Shown piece by piece: positions 1 to 9,400 of a DNA stretch of 20,000 nucleotides (positions within the stretch are counted from its first letter, which is position 1; each line of letters opens with the position of its first letter). The stretch covers positions 11,961,019-11,981,018 of the forward strand of contig NC_135569.1 of NCBI RefSeq assembly GCF_964340395.1, given 5' to 3'. This DNA is from Glandiceps talaboti (Eukaryota; Hemichordata; Enteropneusta; Spengelidae). The notes beneath the pieces were generated by a model. That model was not told the origin of the DNA. It did no database searches and saw only the letters and a program-made list of their open reading frames with translations. A program made the position numbers and the translations under genes.

Positions 1-367
1 AACCAATAACACAGTCCCTCATAAAGTTAGTGTTTATTGGGGCAGTTATGTAATGTCCAAATATGGTATATTTGTCAACTGTGGATGCTACTTATACACT
101 TTACGTCACTATATCAGCTGGGGTTCATTGATTGGATGAACAACTTTCTGTGCTGATTGAGGGACTTTGACCAGACTGCATTCACACTATGGGTTACAGA
201 AATGGACTTATATACGCAATTTCCAATTGTGTAATTTTTTTTCAAATAAAAAAAACCCTTCAGAGCCGTTTTGTTATTTAAGTTCCAAAATGAGTACCAA
301 TTTGACATCACACTTCAAATTTTTCTAAGTATTTGGATAATACAATGTTAAGTTCTTTGAATTTCAG
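1..367 (+). other. Intron of the upstream PLSCR gene (partial)
   Basis: This is noncoding sequence up to the acceptor at 361-367. By analogy with the downstream paralog, the Ca2+-loop exon would lie to its left, and that exon is not seen in this stretch. No repeat or further exon is evident. Confidence 0.6.
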
Positions 368-426
368 TTCCTATGGACCTTGATGTTAACTTGAAGGCTG
401 TCTTACTGGGTGCCACCTTCTTAATT
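368..426 (+). CDS. PLSCR: Penultimate coding exon of upstream PLSCR
   Basis: The acceptor ATTTCAG ends at 367 and the donor GTAAGT begins at 427. The first two bases complete a split Phe codon, after which the exon encodes PMDLDVNLKAVLLGATFLI. It carries the last acidic residue of the Ca2+-loop and most of the hydrophobic helix. Confidence 0.9.
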
Positions 427-1697
427 GTAAGTGTTCTTTCTTTAACGTGGACCAGTTGTACTCTTAAACTAGTCTAATTGTAGACTTGAAGGACTAACGT
501 TACTACACTATTTCTCGCTATCCTAACTGAAATTTTGTGCGAAAAAAAAACGAGCGAAATTTCAAAATTCAAAAAATCAATGCCAGTTAGGATAGTGGAA
601 ATGGTGTAGTATCATTAGTCTTTCAAGTCTACGGGTAGGGCAATATTCATCTCATTTAATCTCAAATCAATGATAACCCTATTGTTCGCATTGAACCCCC
701 AACCCCCCTTAACTTCACCCCAAAGAGACAAAATTGCCATTTACACGAAAGAGAAGTGTACAAAATGGTGGATCGGCGGTAATTGCCATCAACTTAAAAA
801 AACTTAAATATAAAACTTCTTTAATCTGTAATGGCTGTATTGTCATGAGGACATAAACAACACTGAGACAATTGGAAAACGATGGAAAACCTGAACGAGA
901 CACTTATGATAAAAAAATATAAATGAAATAAAATAAAAAATCTACCTACCCCACCTATTCTAAAATTGGGCGTAACCGGAGCCACACAATTTTTTTTAGG
1001 ACGTATTGCATCTAGATCTAACAAAACATTTCCATAAAAAAAACCATTCCAGTTGTACAGAGCCTAGTGTGCTTGAACTTTTAAAGGGCGCCCCCAATGA
1101 CTTTCAGTCGTTCAGGGGCGCATTCGATTTGTCCAAACATGATTGTGATTAATCTGACGTCATTTCTCGAAACGAGGTTGTAAACAAAATGCTCAATCAC
1201 GATCATGATTACTTACATGTAAACATTTTTTAAAAGTTTCGCATATTTCCGATAAATTAAATGATTTTACATGGTCAAAATGATTACAATGATAACAAAT
1301 TATCAATCAGACCGAACACAATTTATTTACATAATGTTTTCCGTCATTTCTAACTTGCCGTCAGCCACGGGCGCGCGATCCCCCTGTGATTACGTTGTCC
1401 GCCATCTTGTAATCACGGCAATCATGGTTCGGGGCATGATTACTATGATTACTAATCATGATTGTGATTGATAAATCACGATCATGATTGTGCAAATCGA
1501 AAGCGCCCCAGGGGCGCGAACTTGAAAGTGTAGAGCGCCCTCAATTGAACGACATATCTTTCAGACCGTAGACCCCTACAACATTTCATGACGTCATTGA
1601 TGCTGTATTACTACATATAACAGATATATATACGTATTTTCTTTTTCAGGACTTCATGTTCTTTGAACAAAAGAAAGATAATAATAAAAATAACTAA
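368..1697 (+). CDS. PLSCR: Upstream phospholipid scramblase paralog, last two coding exons (5' part off the window)
   Basis: Two exons are visible, 368-426 and 1650-1697. They are joined across an intron with a GTAAGT donor and a TTTTTCAG acceptor. They encode a C-terminus that reads (F)PMDLDVNLKAVLLGATFLI then DFMFFEQKKDNNKNN and stop. This matches the scramblase C-terminus: the end of the Ca2+-binding-like loop followed by the single hydrophobic helix and the F-E end. The 59-bp exon has the same length and phases (1 at its start, 0 at its end) as the equivalent exon at 12412-12470, and the final exon aligns with 13053-13094. The two genes are therefore tandem paralogs. By family knowledge the product would be a membrane-associated, Ca2+-responsive scramblase-family protein. 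The N-terminal exons must lie to the left, so whether the gene is intact is unknown. Confidence 0.9.
480..632. mobile_element. Foldback/MITE-like inverted repeat in intron
   Basis: The left arm 480-529 begins GTAGACTTGAAGGACTAA and ends CTATCCTAACTG. The reverse complement of the right arm 583-632 begins GTAGACTTGAAAGACTAA and also ends CTATCCTAACTG. The arms are about 50 bp with a handful of mismatches. A smaller inverted repeat (GAAATTT.../...AAATTTC) lies inside, around an A-run. No target-site duplication was identified with confidence, so it could be a foldback element or a small MITE. Confidence 0.7.
1086..1540. mobile_element. MITE-like element with long imperfect terminal inverted repeats
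   Basis: GGGCGC at 1086-1091 mirrors GCGCCC at 1535-1540. Further in, left ACTTTCA / GGGGCGCATTCGATTTG / CATGATTGTGATT mirrors the right side in the same order, giving imperfect arms of about 75-80 bp. The middle contains many versions of the palindrome AATCATGATT. TTGAAC occurs just outside both ends (1073-1078 and 1545-1550), but at unequal distances, so it is not a proven target-site duplication. No coding capacity is seen, so it is non-autonomous. The family was not identified. Confidence 0.65.
1650..1697 (+). CDS. PLSCR: Terminal coding exon of upstream PLSCR
   Basis: It follows a polypyrimidine tract and AG at 1648-1649. It encodes DFMFFEQKKDNNKNN and a TAA stop at 1695-1697. The FEQ and NKNN residues are shared with the terminal exon of the downstream gene, which supports recent common descent. 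Confidence 0.9.
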   Translation, partial: DFMFFEQKKDNNKNN

Positions 1698-1840
1698 AAA
1701 CGAGACGATTGGCGGAACTATTGACTGAGAAGAATACTAAGTGATAATCTACGGTGTCCATACGACAGGACAATGGATGAATACAAATAATAATCAACAT
1801 TATTTATTTCTCTCAACAAAGTAATGTAATCGAAACGTAG

Positions 1841-1940
1841 ACTGTAAGATACGTCGTGTCACTTCGCCCTCATCGGCCTCTTCTCTGAAAGTGTCAGCCC
1901 GATGCGTGAGGGCGCCCCATCACGGCGTACCTTACAGACG
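1841..1940. repeat. Imperfect hairpin in the putative 3'UTR of upstream PLSCR
   Basis: CTGTAAG at 1842-1848 mirrors CTTACAG at 1931-1937. The pairing continues inward through TACGTCGTG/CACGGCGTA and TCGCCCTCATCGG/CCGATGCGTGAGGGCG with small bulges. The arms are roughly 35 nt. It is markedly richer in G+C than its surroundings. It could be a short MITE or a structured RNA element of the 3'UTR. Confidence 0.6.
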
Positions 1941-2175
1941 AATAGAAATCGTTACTTCAGTTTTTCTCTTATAAAAGTTATCATTTCATTTCTTATAAAT
2001 ATGATTGCTTGACAAACTTGTCACTTTTAGTTTTTGAATGATAAACTTAAGTGTAGTTGTAGCTGTTTCCATGGAAACGGATGATCCAGTGTTAGCAATG
2101 TCTTCTCATAGCAAGTGACTGAATTTGATGGGTTTTGGGGGAATAGAAAAAATGTAATTTTCTTGTTGGGATGTC

Positions 2176-2185
2176 AATAAATAAA
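2176..2185 (+). promoter_or_regulatory. Candidate poly(A) signal of upstream PLSCR
   Basis: Two overlapping AATAAA hexamers lie 479 bp after the TAA stop, followed within about 40 bp by T/GT-containing sequence. It is the first AATAAA after the stop. Position and motif are the only evidence. Confidence 0.45.
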
Positions 2186-2487
2186 ATACTTTAACAACTC
2201 TGATCTCTAGTGCAACGATTGTTCATATTATATAATAACTTTCGACAGTGTAAACGTAATACAAGAAAGATCATAATATCGAGTGTATTCTGTGGTATGT
2301 TTATTAGCTGTATGGTTGATAATAACGAGTGCACATTAGCGAGTGTTAGCGATAAGTTAAGAAATTACGAGTACAGTCAGTATATACTTATCAGACTCAA
2401 CGTCATAAACCACAGTACTCTAGCACCGTCCAAAACGTACCCGCCAATTCAAGATGTACAACCCTCAATATGAGCTCTCGCTTGCGA

Positions 2488-2665
2488 AACTATTTTTTTA
2501 TTTATTTAAACTTTATTTAAAGAGGGTTAAAATCATACAGATAACCTGGTTAGCTAAAAGCTAGTCTTCCCCAGGGCCCTCTAAAAGACAACAAAACAGG
2601 ATAAGTTAAAACACACACTGAAATACAAATAAGACAAATACAATATACAATTAATTGTTTATTCG
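2488..2665 (-). mobile_element. LINE 3' end fragment (3'UTR and A/T-rich tail)
   Basis: Read on the minus strand, it has GAGGGCCCTGGGG (complement of about 2569-2582), then TAACCAGG..CCTCTTTAAA, then a tail built from AAATAAAT units. The same landmarks occur in the same order in the 3' end of the LINE remnant at 5430-5520 on the + strand (GAGGGCCCTGGGG, ACCAGGCTACCCTCCTTAAA, AAATAAAT tail). It is therefore a related non-LTR element in the opposite orientation. No reverse transcriptase coding remains here. Confidence 0.6.
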
Positions 2666-2741
2666 TAAATTAGCTTAGACAGGAAACTTGAACCGTCATG
2701 CACAACCGATAGAAAAGTTTATGACCCACTAATGTGCTAGA

Positions 2742-2814
2742 GTGTATGTGTATGTGTATGCGTATGTCTGTGTGTGTATGTGCATGTGTATGTGCATGTG
2801 TATGTGCATGTGCA

Positions 2815-2845
<31 letters not shown>

Positions 2846-2976
2846 GCGTATGCGTATGCGTATGCGTATGTGTATGCGTATGCGTATGCGTATGCGTATG
2901 CGTATGTGTATGTGTATGTGTATGCGTATGCGTATGCGTATGCGTATGCGTATGCGTATGTGTATGCGTATGCGTA

Positions 2977-3013
<37 letters not shown>

Positions 3014-3024
3014 GTGTGTGTGCA
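2742..3024. repeat. Hexanucleotide satellite array (TGTATG/CGTATG)n
   Basis: There are about 47 near-perfect 6-bp units. Two unit types, TGTATG and CGTATG, occur in blocks; a few GCATG variants lie near the left end and a short TG run near the right. Because the unit is a multiple of 3, every frame stays open, giving artefactual translations on both strands. The array is flanked by unique sequence. Confidence 0.97.
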
Positions 3025-3059
3025 CGTGTGACGTTTGCCTGGAGTCTCTGGCCTGCAAG

Positions 3060-3510
3060 GTTGTACTATAATATAGTAGTCTGCGAGGTACGCCTGTCCC
3101 TTACATCGGCCAACCCCAGAGAGCAAGCTACAGTCTACATATGTGTGCAAAATGTTTCTGATGGTTTACTAATGGTAACATGCATAATCATACCATATCC
3201 ATAGGGATTTTTTGTTTTGAGATTATTTCTGTCCAAAGATTTCTGTGATAGTTGATAGAGCGTAAAATTAAGTAAATGGTCGCGAAAATGTGAAAGTCGA
3301 TGAACACAATACAACGTATGTAGACTATACTGTATAAATACAACTTACAGTGTGAAAGATCTGGTTTAGGGCCTATCACACATCTGGATTGTACTGTTTG
3401 TATACACAGTACAAAAAAATAAAACAAAAAGTACAGGTATAAAACGACATATCACCTTCCCATTAACATATTCTTAACTGAATAGAGTCAGCCTTAACAC
3501 ACATGCTACG
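3060..3510. other. Intergenic sequence, nothing recognised
   Basis: AT-rich sequence between the hexamer array and the GTT repeat. No exon with credible splice sites, RNA gene or repeat is seen. Confidence 0.4.
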
Positions 3511-3514
3511 TGTT

Positions 3515-3556
<42 letters not shown>
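3515..3556. repeat. (GTT)n microsatellite
   Basis: An uninterrupted trinucleotide GTT run of about 14 units. Confidence 0.95.
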
Positions 3557-3675
3557 TATAGATCTATAACCCAAATAACAAATGAAGTGTCTCCAATAAT
3601 CAAACCGTAGATTCCATAACGCGCCATTTAATAAGCCTAGAAATAGTAGCTAGAACTAGAACTGAGTAGAAGAAA

Positions 3676-3770
3676 TACGAAAGCCGAACTGTGAAGTGGG
3701 AAGTGGGAAGTGGGAAGTGTGAACTGTGAAGTGGGAAGTGGGAAGTGTGAAATCCTAATAGGCTTTCGTA
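3676..3770. repeat. Heptamer GGAAGTG array flanked by a perfect 10-bp inverted repeat
   Basis: TACGAAAGCC at 3676-3685 is the exact reverse complement of GGCTTTCGTA at 3761-3770. Between them, 7-bp GTGGGAA units make two blocks, each starting with GAACTGTGAA. The units contain GGAAGTG, which resembles an ETS-factor core. Whether it is functional cannot be told from sequence. Confidence 0.8.
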
Positions 3771-4039
3771 AAGAAACGAGTTTGAGGGTTTTCTGTGGTC
3801 AATTTGATGCAGTATTTTCATTTGTGTATATACCGATTTGAATGTATTACGACCTTTGGTATTAAGTTTTCATAACTCAAGTATTTGGTAAAAGAATTGA
3901 CAAACATTTCGCATGTGTTTGTGAAGCATAGCGGAGGATTTGGTCTCGCTCATTCTTTTGCATTACGGAGACCACAGGCGGTGGTACAACCGCAAAGGAG
4001 CATGGGTATAATGTCATAAAAGGGTCACCGGTGTTGTTT

Positions 4040-4080
4040 TGCTCACGTGACCAATCAGCGATAGTGGAAAATGGCTGTCG
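4040..4080 (+). promoter_or_regulatory. Probable PLSCR promoter: E-box, CCAAT box, YY1-like site
   Basis: TCACGTGA at 4043-4050 contains the E-box CACGTG. It directly abuts CCAATCAGC at 4051-4059, a match to the NF-Y CCAAT-box consensus. AAAATGGCTG at 4068-4077 resembles a YY1 site and its ATG opens a five-codon frame ending at 4088. The surroundings (about 3930-4120) are richer in G+C and CpG than the flanks. A consensus splice donor follows at 4175. Together these suggest a TATA-less promoter for the downstream scramblase gene. This is inferred from motifs and position only. Confidence 0.5.
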
Positions 4081-4174
4081 TGATCTGACAGGCAGGCAAC
4101 ACCTTGATGTCGATGGCCTGGCGATAATAATAACAATAATTTCGACGATCAACATACATTATATATTTGGAAAG
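4080..4174 (+). other. PLSCR: Candidate noncoding first exon of PLSCR
   Basis: It ends in AAAG followed by the consensus donor GTAAGT at 4175-4180, about 120 bp after the E-box/CCAAT pair. The matching acceptor could be TTTATTTTAG ending at 6054, which would leave 39 nt of 5'UTR before the ATG at 6094. Mammalian PLSCR genes also have a noncoding first exon. A second possible donor, GTAAGT, is at 4291. The 5' limit given is approximate. Confidence 0.35.
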
Positions 4175-4179
4175 GTAAG

Positions 4180-4880
4180 TGATGATGTACTGTCGGGATG
4201 AAGTATTCTTTTGACAATCGACTTGCAAAACGCAAGTGACTTTAGAAGTTCCCACACGCGAACGGACACACAGTGTTCCCTGCCTTGTGGGTAAGTGTGT
4301 AGTGCAAGTTTAGTTTGCAACAAACACCCTGATTAGCTCGGACTAGAAGAGTTATTTTCATGAAAAGCGTGAATGAATACGCGTTTGTAATATATGCGCA
4401 TGACAGATCCAGTACACAGTATCGAAATATTCTGTTTCATTACTAAGGCAAAGCGTCAGATGTGTGTTTTAACTATAGTAATATCAGGACAACTCATATC
4501 GTATGTAAGGTTATGAAAATGTTATGTAAAGCTCAATGACTATTTGCCTTCAACATGCATAATCAGGTAATAAAAAATTACCAGCTGAATGCCGCGTCAA
4601 ATCAAGTCGACCCTTAACAAAAACCGGATTTGGGACGAACGCACAATGTCAAGCTCAAGAAACGAACTTCCAACTTCGTTTAGGACAGACAAACCTCCGG
4701 CCTCCTCCCCTAAACGAACGTTCACAAGTGCGACATCGACACGTTTACGGTCACACCACTACGATCGATGCAGTATAAAAACATGATGGGAAATACATGA
4801 TTATAATAGGTAAATTCACGTATTGCATTACTCAGACGTATAAAACGTTATTTACCAGTCAGCACTAGACGACCATATTA
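4180..4880. other. Probable first-intron sequence, nothing recognised
   Basis: Mostly AT-rich sequence with a more mixed-composition block at about 4585-4780. That block has a 65-codon open frame (4589-4786) with no motif I recognise and no consensus splice site that would tie it to the scramblase gene. Confidence 0.35.
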
Positions 4881-4894
4881 TAATGCCAACTTAC

Positions 4895-5525
4895 TTCCTC
4901 ATTTGGATGGACTATTAGTGCATGGGGAACAAGTGCAAATTTAAACAAGTTATTTAAATAATAAAATTACAGAAACTCGCTGTGCGTTTTATGATGGACT
5001 TCAATTACAACTATCCTACAAAGGAACTTTTTAAATCTTTGCATATTATGCCTTTGCCTGATAGAATTACATACAAAAATATGTGTTTAGGGTTTAAATC
5101 CTTGAAATGTATGGTACATCGTATATGACGGAAATGTGTCAATTTGTCAGCGTCATAGCCGTACGACAAGAGATAGCTCCCAAAATAAGTTAGATGTCAC
5201 CTGAGCCAAACTTAATGTTTTAAAAAACTCATGGTCAATACAAGGTGCTATTGGGTGGAATAAGCTGAAAGCAGAAGTAAAATCTTCAGAGACACTTGCT
5301 TCTTTTAAAAGCAGTTACGTCAAACATTATTGGGAAGAATTTTAACGTGTATCTTTGTTGTTTTAAATGTTGTTTTATGTCCTTTTAAACTTGTTTTATA
5401 TGTGATTGTTGTATTTTTCACTTTGTTAAATTTTTGAGGGCCCTGGGGGACTCAGAGTTTACCAGGCTACCCTCCTTAAACAAGGTCAAACAAATGAATA
5501 AATAAATAAATAAATATAAATGAAA
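4895..5525 (+). mobile_element. Degenerate LINE (non-LTR retrotransposon) 3' remnant
   Basis: Stop-interrupted reading on the + strand resembles the region after the reverse transcriptase domain in LINE ORF2. It starts with WGTSANLNKLFK, then QKLAVRFMMDFNYNYPTKE, then LFKSLHIMPLPDRITYKNM and LGFKSL. After a disrupted part come IGWNKLKAEVKSSETLASFK and a terminal stop at 5343-5345. Then comes a 3'UTR with GAGGGCCCTGGGG at 5435-5448 and a tail of AAAT units (about 5495-5520). Frameshifts and an internal TGA show it is dead, and the reverse transcriptase catalytic domain is missing (5' truncated). The clade is uncertain (Jockey/CR1/L2-like). Confidence 0.8.
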
Positions 5526-6054
5526 TACTAGCAGAAACCCAGCACTTTATATCACATTATAATTAAATTTTAAGCAACTTATCAACATCTCAGTAGTAAA
5601 TGCAGAACCTGTTATCATTGAAGGCGTTAAAGTTTTCGAAAAACGAAATTTGGTTAGAAGTGCGAAAATGAAGTTCAGCAATCACATTCACACCAGACCC
5701 CCCCCCCCCCCCCCCATAAACGAAGTTCGGTTATTGAGCTTGTGTAACATTGTGCAATCATCCCTTATGGTATAACTCTATACTCGTACATCGGCATTTG
5801 CATATCTGTCATGGTATCCAATTCTACGTCCCTGATAAGTTTAGGTAGCTCCCCCCCCCCACCTTTGCATTAATCATTCGTCATCTCCATCCCGTCGTGC
5901 ATTCGTGTAATTTTTTGTGTAATTTTAGTTCTGCACAGTGCAGTATACAAAAAACACTTACATAATTTTAGTTATACTTTGCACAAGCCAATATATTGTC
6001 TTTGAACAGAAAGTATGGATTATATACACTAGGTCCTTTGACTATTTATTTTAG
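5526..6054. other. Sequence upstream of the PLSCR start, with poly-C tracts
   Basis: It contains a homopolymer C run at 5698-5716 and a shorter one near 5851-5860. The rest is AT-rich. I see no exon. It probably forms the end of the 5'UTR intron. Confidence 0.5.
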
Positions 6055-6093
6055 CTTGATAAGGAACCCCTACCCTGTGAGTAATAATTCAAG

Positions 6094-6372
6094 ATGTCTG
6101 GTAATAAACCTGAGACTAATGGGCCAACTGAAGAAGTACAGTTACAGCAAATACAGCCCAATGTACAAGCACAGGGTCATATGCAGCATGGGTATGGACC
6201 ACCACATCAGTACCCAGGACAATCACCTCAGCAGTATCCAGGACAACCACCTCAGCAGTATCCAGGACAACCACCTCAACAGTATCCAGGACAACCACCT
6301 CAACAGTATCCAGGACAACCACCCCAGCCATATGGACAGTATGGGATGCAACCACCACCTGGCCAATATCCA
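6094..6372 (+). CDS. PLSCR: PLSCR coding exon 1 (residues 1-93)
   Basis: Starts [14 protein letters not shown] and holds the Pro/Gln/Tyr-rich repeats. The donor GTGAGT follows at 6373 in phase 0. Reading through the donor runs into the intronic AATC repeat and soon a stop, which supports splicing here. Confidence 0.93.
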
Positions 6373-6383
6373 GTGAGTACACT

Positions 6384-6427
<44 letters not shown>

Positions 6428-9400
6428 GTCAGTCAATCAATCAAAAATAATTTATAATGAACCAGTCTCCTGAACCAAAGTTCTGATCAATGATGCCAAT
6501 AGGGTCAATTGCACTGAATGCTTGTTTGAACCTCAGATCACTTCTCTTGGTCTGAGTTTGAACATATGTGTCCTAATTTTTTGAGTCTTGAAAGTGTTCA
6601 AATTTGATGATTTGGAATAGGAACCATGGTAAGCAATGGCAGAACTCAACATGTAGATTTGACATATCTTTACCATTGACTTGTGTAACTTTTACCTAGA
6701 CGCAATCAGTGTGCATTCAAAGTAAACATGTAGTACACACAGAGCTCAATTTCCAAGTACGACAATGGTCAAGATTACATTAGGAATCAATGCATTGAAT
6801 ATTTTGTCTTTGGGTTGTGTAACGTTGGATAACATGATGGTTGTGATGTTTTGTCATTCCGAAGCAGCACTATTGAAAAAAAACTTTACCAATCTGCAGT
6901 AGCAGCATTGTTAAAATGAAAGTTTACTTATCTGGGTAGAAGCACTATTAAATATAAAAATAACCTTGATTAACTGCAGTAACAGCACTATTGATATTAA
7001 AAATAACTTTAATAGCACTATTAAGATTAAAAATAACTTTGATTATCTGCAGTAGCAGCACAATTGATATTAAAAATAACTTTATCTGCAGTATCATCAC
7101 TATTAATAATTAAAAATAACTGATTATCTGCAATTAACAGCCCAATTAATATTAAAAATAACTGATTATCTGCAGTATCAGCACTATTAATATTAAGAAT
7201 AACTTTATATGCAGTAATTGCACTATTAAGATTAAAATAACTTTGACTACCTGTTATAATTAATTACAAAATGGCAAGAACTTACAGATATTCTAATGTT
7301 GTATATTTCAGATGATGGCACAGCCAGGTGTACCAGGTGCACCACAACCAGCACCAGCACAGTGGATGCCAGCACCTCAAGCACCTATTGGTTGTCCACC
7401 TGGGTTAGAATACCTTACCCATATTGATCAGCTATTGGTACATCAGCAGATAGAACTGTTTGAAGGTGAATAAATCATCATCTATAATTGAGAAATGAGA
7501 AGGGTTGAATGATCAGTTGGCAATTTGCAGGTTATAGTTTCATCTGCCATTTGTGTCCAGTTACTAAAATATTGTAAATTTAACAAAATTCTGTCAGGTA
7601 GTCACCACTCTAGTAATGTTGTCATCTTAGAAAAGCTTCTGTGAACCTGGATATTTTTGCCATTTGGAAAATTTGTGCGATTTTACAGTTTTCAGCTACT
7701 TCTCACACACTAATGTTTATTAATTACCAGACTGGTGTATTGTGTTCATGCACAATATTTAAAGCATTTTAGTCACTACTTATTTTTTACTAATTACCAG
7801 ACTGGTACATTGTGTTCATGTACAAGAAGGCATTTTAGTCACTATTTATTTTTACTAATTGCCAGACTGGTACATTGTGTTCATGTACAAGAAGGCATTT
7901 TAGTCACTACTTATTTTTACTAATTATCAGACTGGTACATTGTGTTCATGTACAAGAAGGCATTTTAGTCACTACTTATGTTTACTAATTGCCAGACTGG
8001 TACATTGTGTTCATGTACAAGAAGGCATTTTAGTCACTACTAATATTTACTAATTACCAGACTGGTACATTGTGTTCATGTTCAGCATGGCATTTTAGTC
8101 GCTACTTATTTGTGTGTTTTTGTTTTTTGAGTGAAATAAGCAAAAATAAGTCCAGGGTTACAGTATTTTAGAACATATATAATGCTAGCACTGAATGACT
8201 GATAATACATTTTCTTTACATTTAAATTTTTTTTCTTCAGTTTTTACAAACTGGGAAACCCAGAATAGATATATCGTAAAGAATACCATGGGCCAACAGG
8301 TGTACTATGCACATGAAGGTAAGTACTGGTAATTGAACTTGAAACATTTAGGGTTGTCAGTGGCTTAGGAGTTAGTTTGTATGCCTCGTACAACCAAAAT
8401 CAGGGTTGTATGAAAAGTGTAGTCTAAGCAACATCGTTATAATTGAACCAAACATCGTTTTTTCTGTTCGAGTATACCGCTTAGTGCAACCATAATTGAA
8501 AATAGTTTTCACATGTATCAAACAAGTAAGTTACAGTGAATCACTTTCATGTGTTCACTGATAAGTCACCCAACGTCCGCAAGGTTGTTGTGTTTGATGT
8601 TAATAAAACAGATCATGAGTGGAGATTTGATATCAACATTTGTTTTGACTATAAAGTACAAAGTATAAAAGGTTATGATTGTCTCAAAAAATAGTACAGA
8701 CTCAATAAGTTGGCGCCTTAGCACTAACTGAGCGGCATGTTAAAAAGGTAAAAACTAACAGCTGTTTCAATTATAATGATGTTGCATAGACTACACTTTC
8801 TATATAACCCCGATGTTGGTTGTATCACTACAGTCTGTATTTAAACCTGTCCAGTGCCAGCTGGGTTTGTTAAAAAATAAACAAGGTCTGTTTGTTCGAT
8901 TAGTAATGCTACCAAATAATGTTTTCCCCAGTACACTTTCTTTCTGCACAAGAGGCAGCCATATTTGAATTTCTGACATTGATTTTGGTCAATCATGTGT
9001 ATGTATAATTACTATGTGATCACCTACTGATGCAAAATTACTTATGGAATAAATTCGCCAAAAAAACAACTTATGGAATACTCGCCCATCATGAAATAAC
9101 ACTCCAAGAAAAAAACTACCCATGGAATACACTCCAAGAAAAAAACTACTTACGGAATACACTCCCAAGTAAAAAAATTACTTACAGAATACATTCCAAG
9201 AAATAACCACTCCTGGAATACACTCCCAAGTAAAAAATTACTTACAGAATACACTTCCAAGAAAAAAACTACTCCTGGAATACACTCCCGAGAAATGTAT
9301 TTATAGGATATAAGAGATTTGTGTGAATGTTCATAGCATATGGTGTAAAAGCAGTGACAAATGTTGAAGGCCATAGAGCAGATCGATTGAAAATGATCAA

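Larger units (their letters stand above)
427..1649 (+). other. Last intron of the upstream PLSCR gene
   Basis: This 1223-bp intron lies between the two recognised exons. It contains two inverted-repeat elements, at 480-632 and about 1086-1540. Between them (about 640-1085) is AT-rich sequence in which I see nothing coding. Confidence 0.85.
1698..2487. other. 3'UTR and start of intergenic region, no gene seen
   Basis: The stretch after the upstream stop holds the hairpin at 1841-1940 and the candidate poly(A) signal at 2176-2185. The remainder is AT-rich, and an 87-codon open frame at 2210-2473 has no recognisable motif. Confidence 0.5.
6373..7311 (+). other. PLSCR intron 1
   Basis: A 939-bp intron. 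It holds an AATC tetranucleotide run just after the donor and a degenerate minisatellite at 6885-7250 near the acceptor (ATATTTCAG). No further exon is seen. Confidence 0.9.

Noticed and set aside
114-1024. Short minus-strand open frames in the upstream intron
   Set aside because: AT-rich chance frames antisense to an intron, with no motif.
2210-2473. 87-codon open frame after the upstream gene
   Set aside because: No motif, no codon bias or splice context; consistent with chance or 3' flank.
2729-3204. Several long open frames (85-156 codons) on both strands
   Set aside because: They are translations of the hexamer array, open because the unit length is divisible by 3.
4589-4786. 65-codon open frame with mixed composition
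   Set aside because: No recognisable domain and no consensus splice sites; probably chance in the first intron.
5996-6376. 126-codon frame overlapping PLSCR exon 1
   Set aside because: It is an out-of-frame shadow of the Pro/Gln repeat; the frame from 6094 joins correctly to exon 2 and matches scramblases.
7715-8110. Regularly spaced repeats resembling a CRISPR array
   Set aside because: The whole 65-bp unit is repeated without unique spacers, it is intronic, and the genome is eukaryotic.
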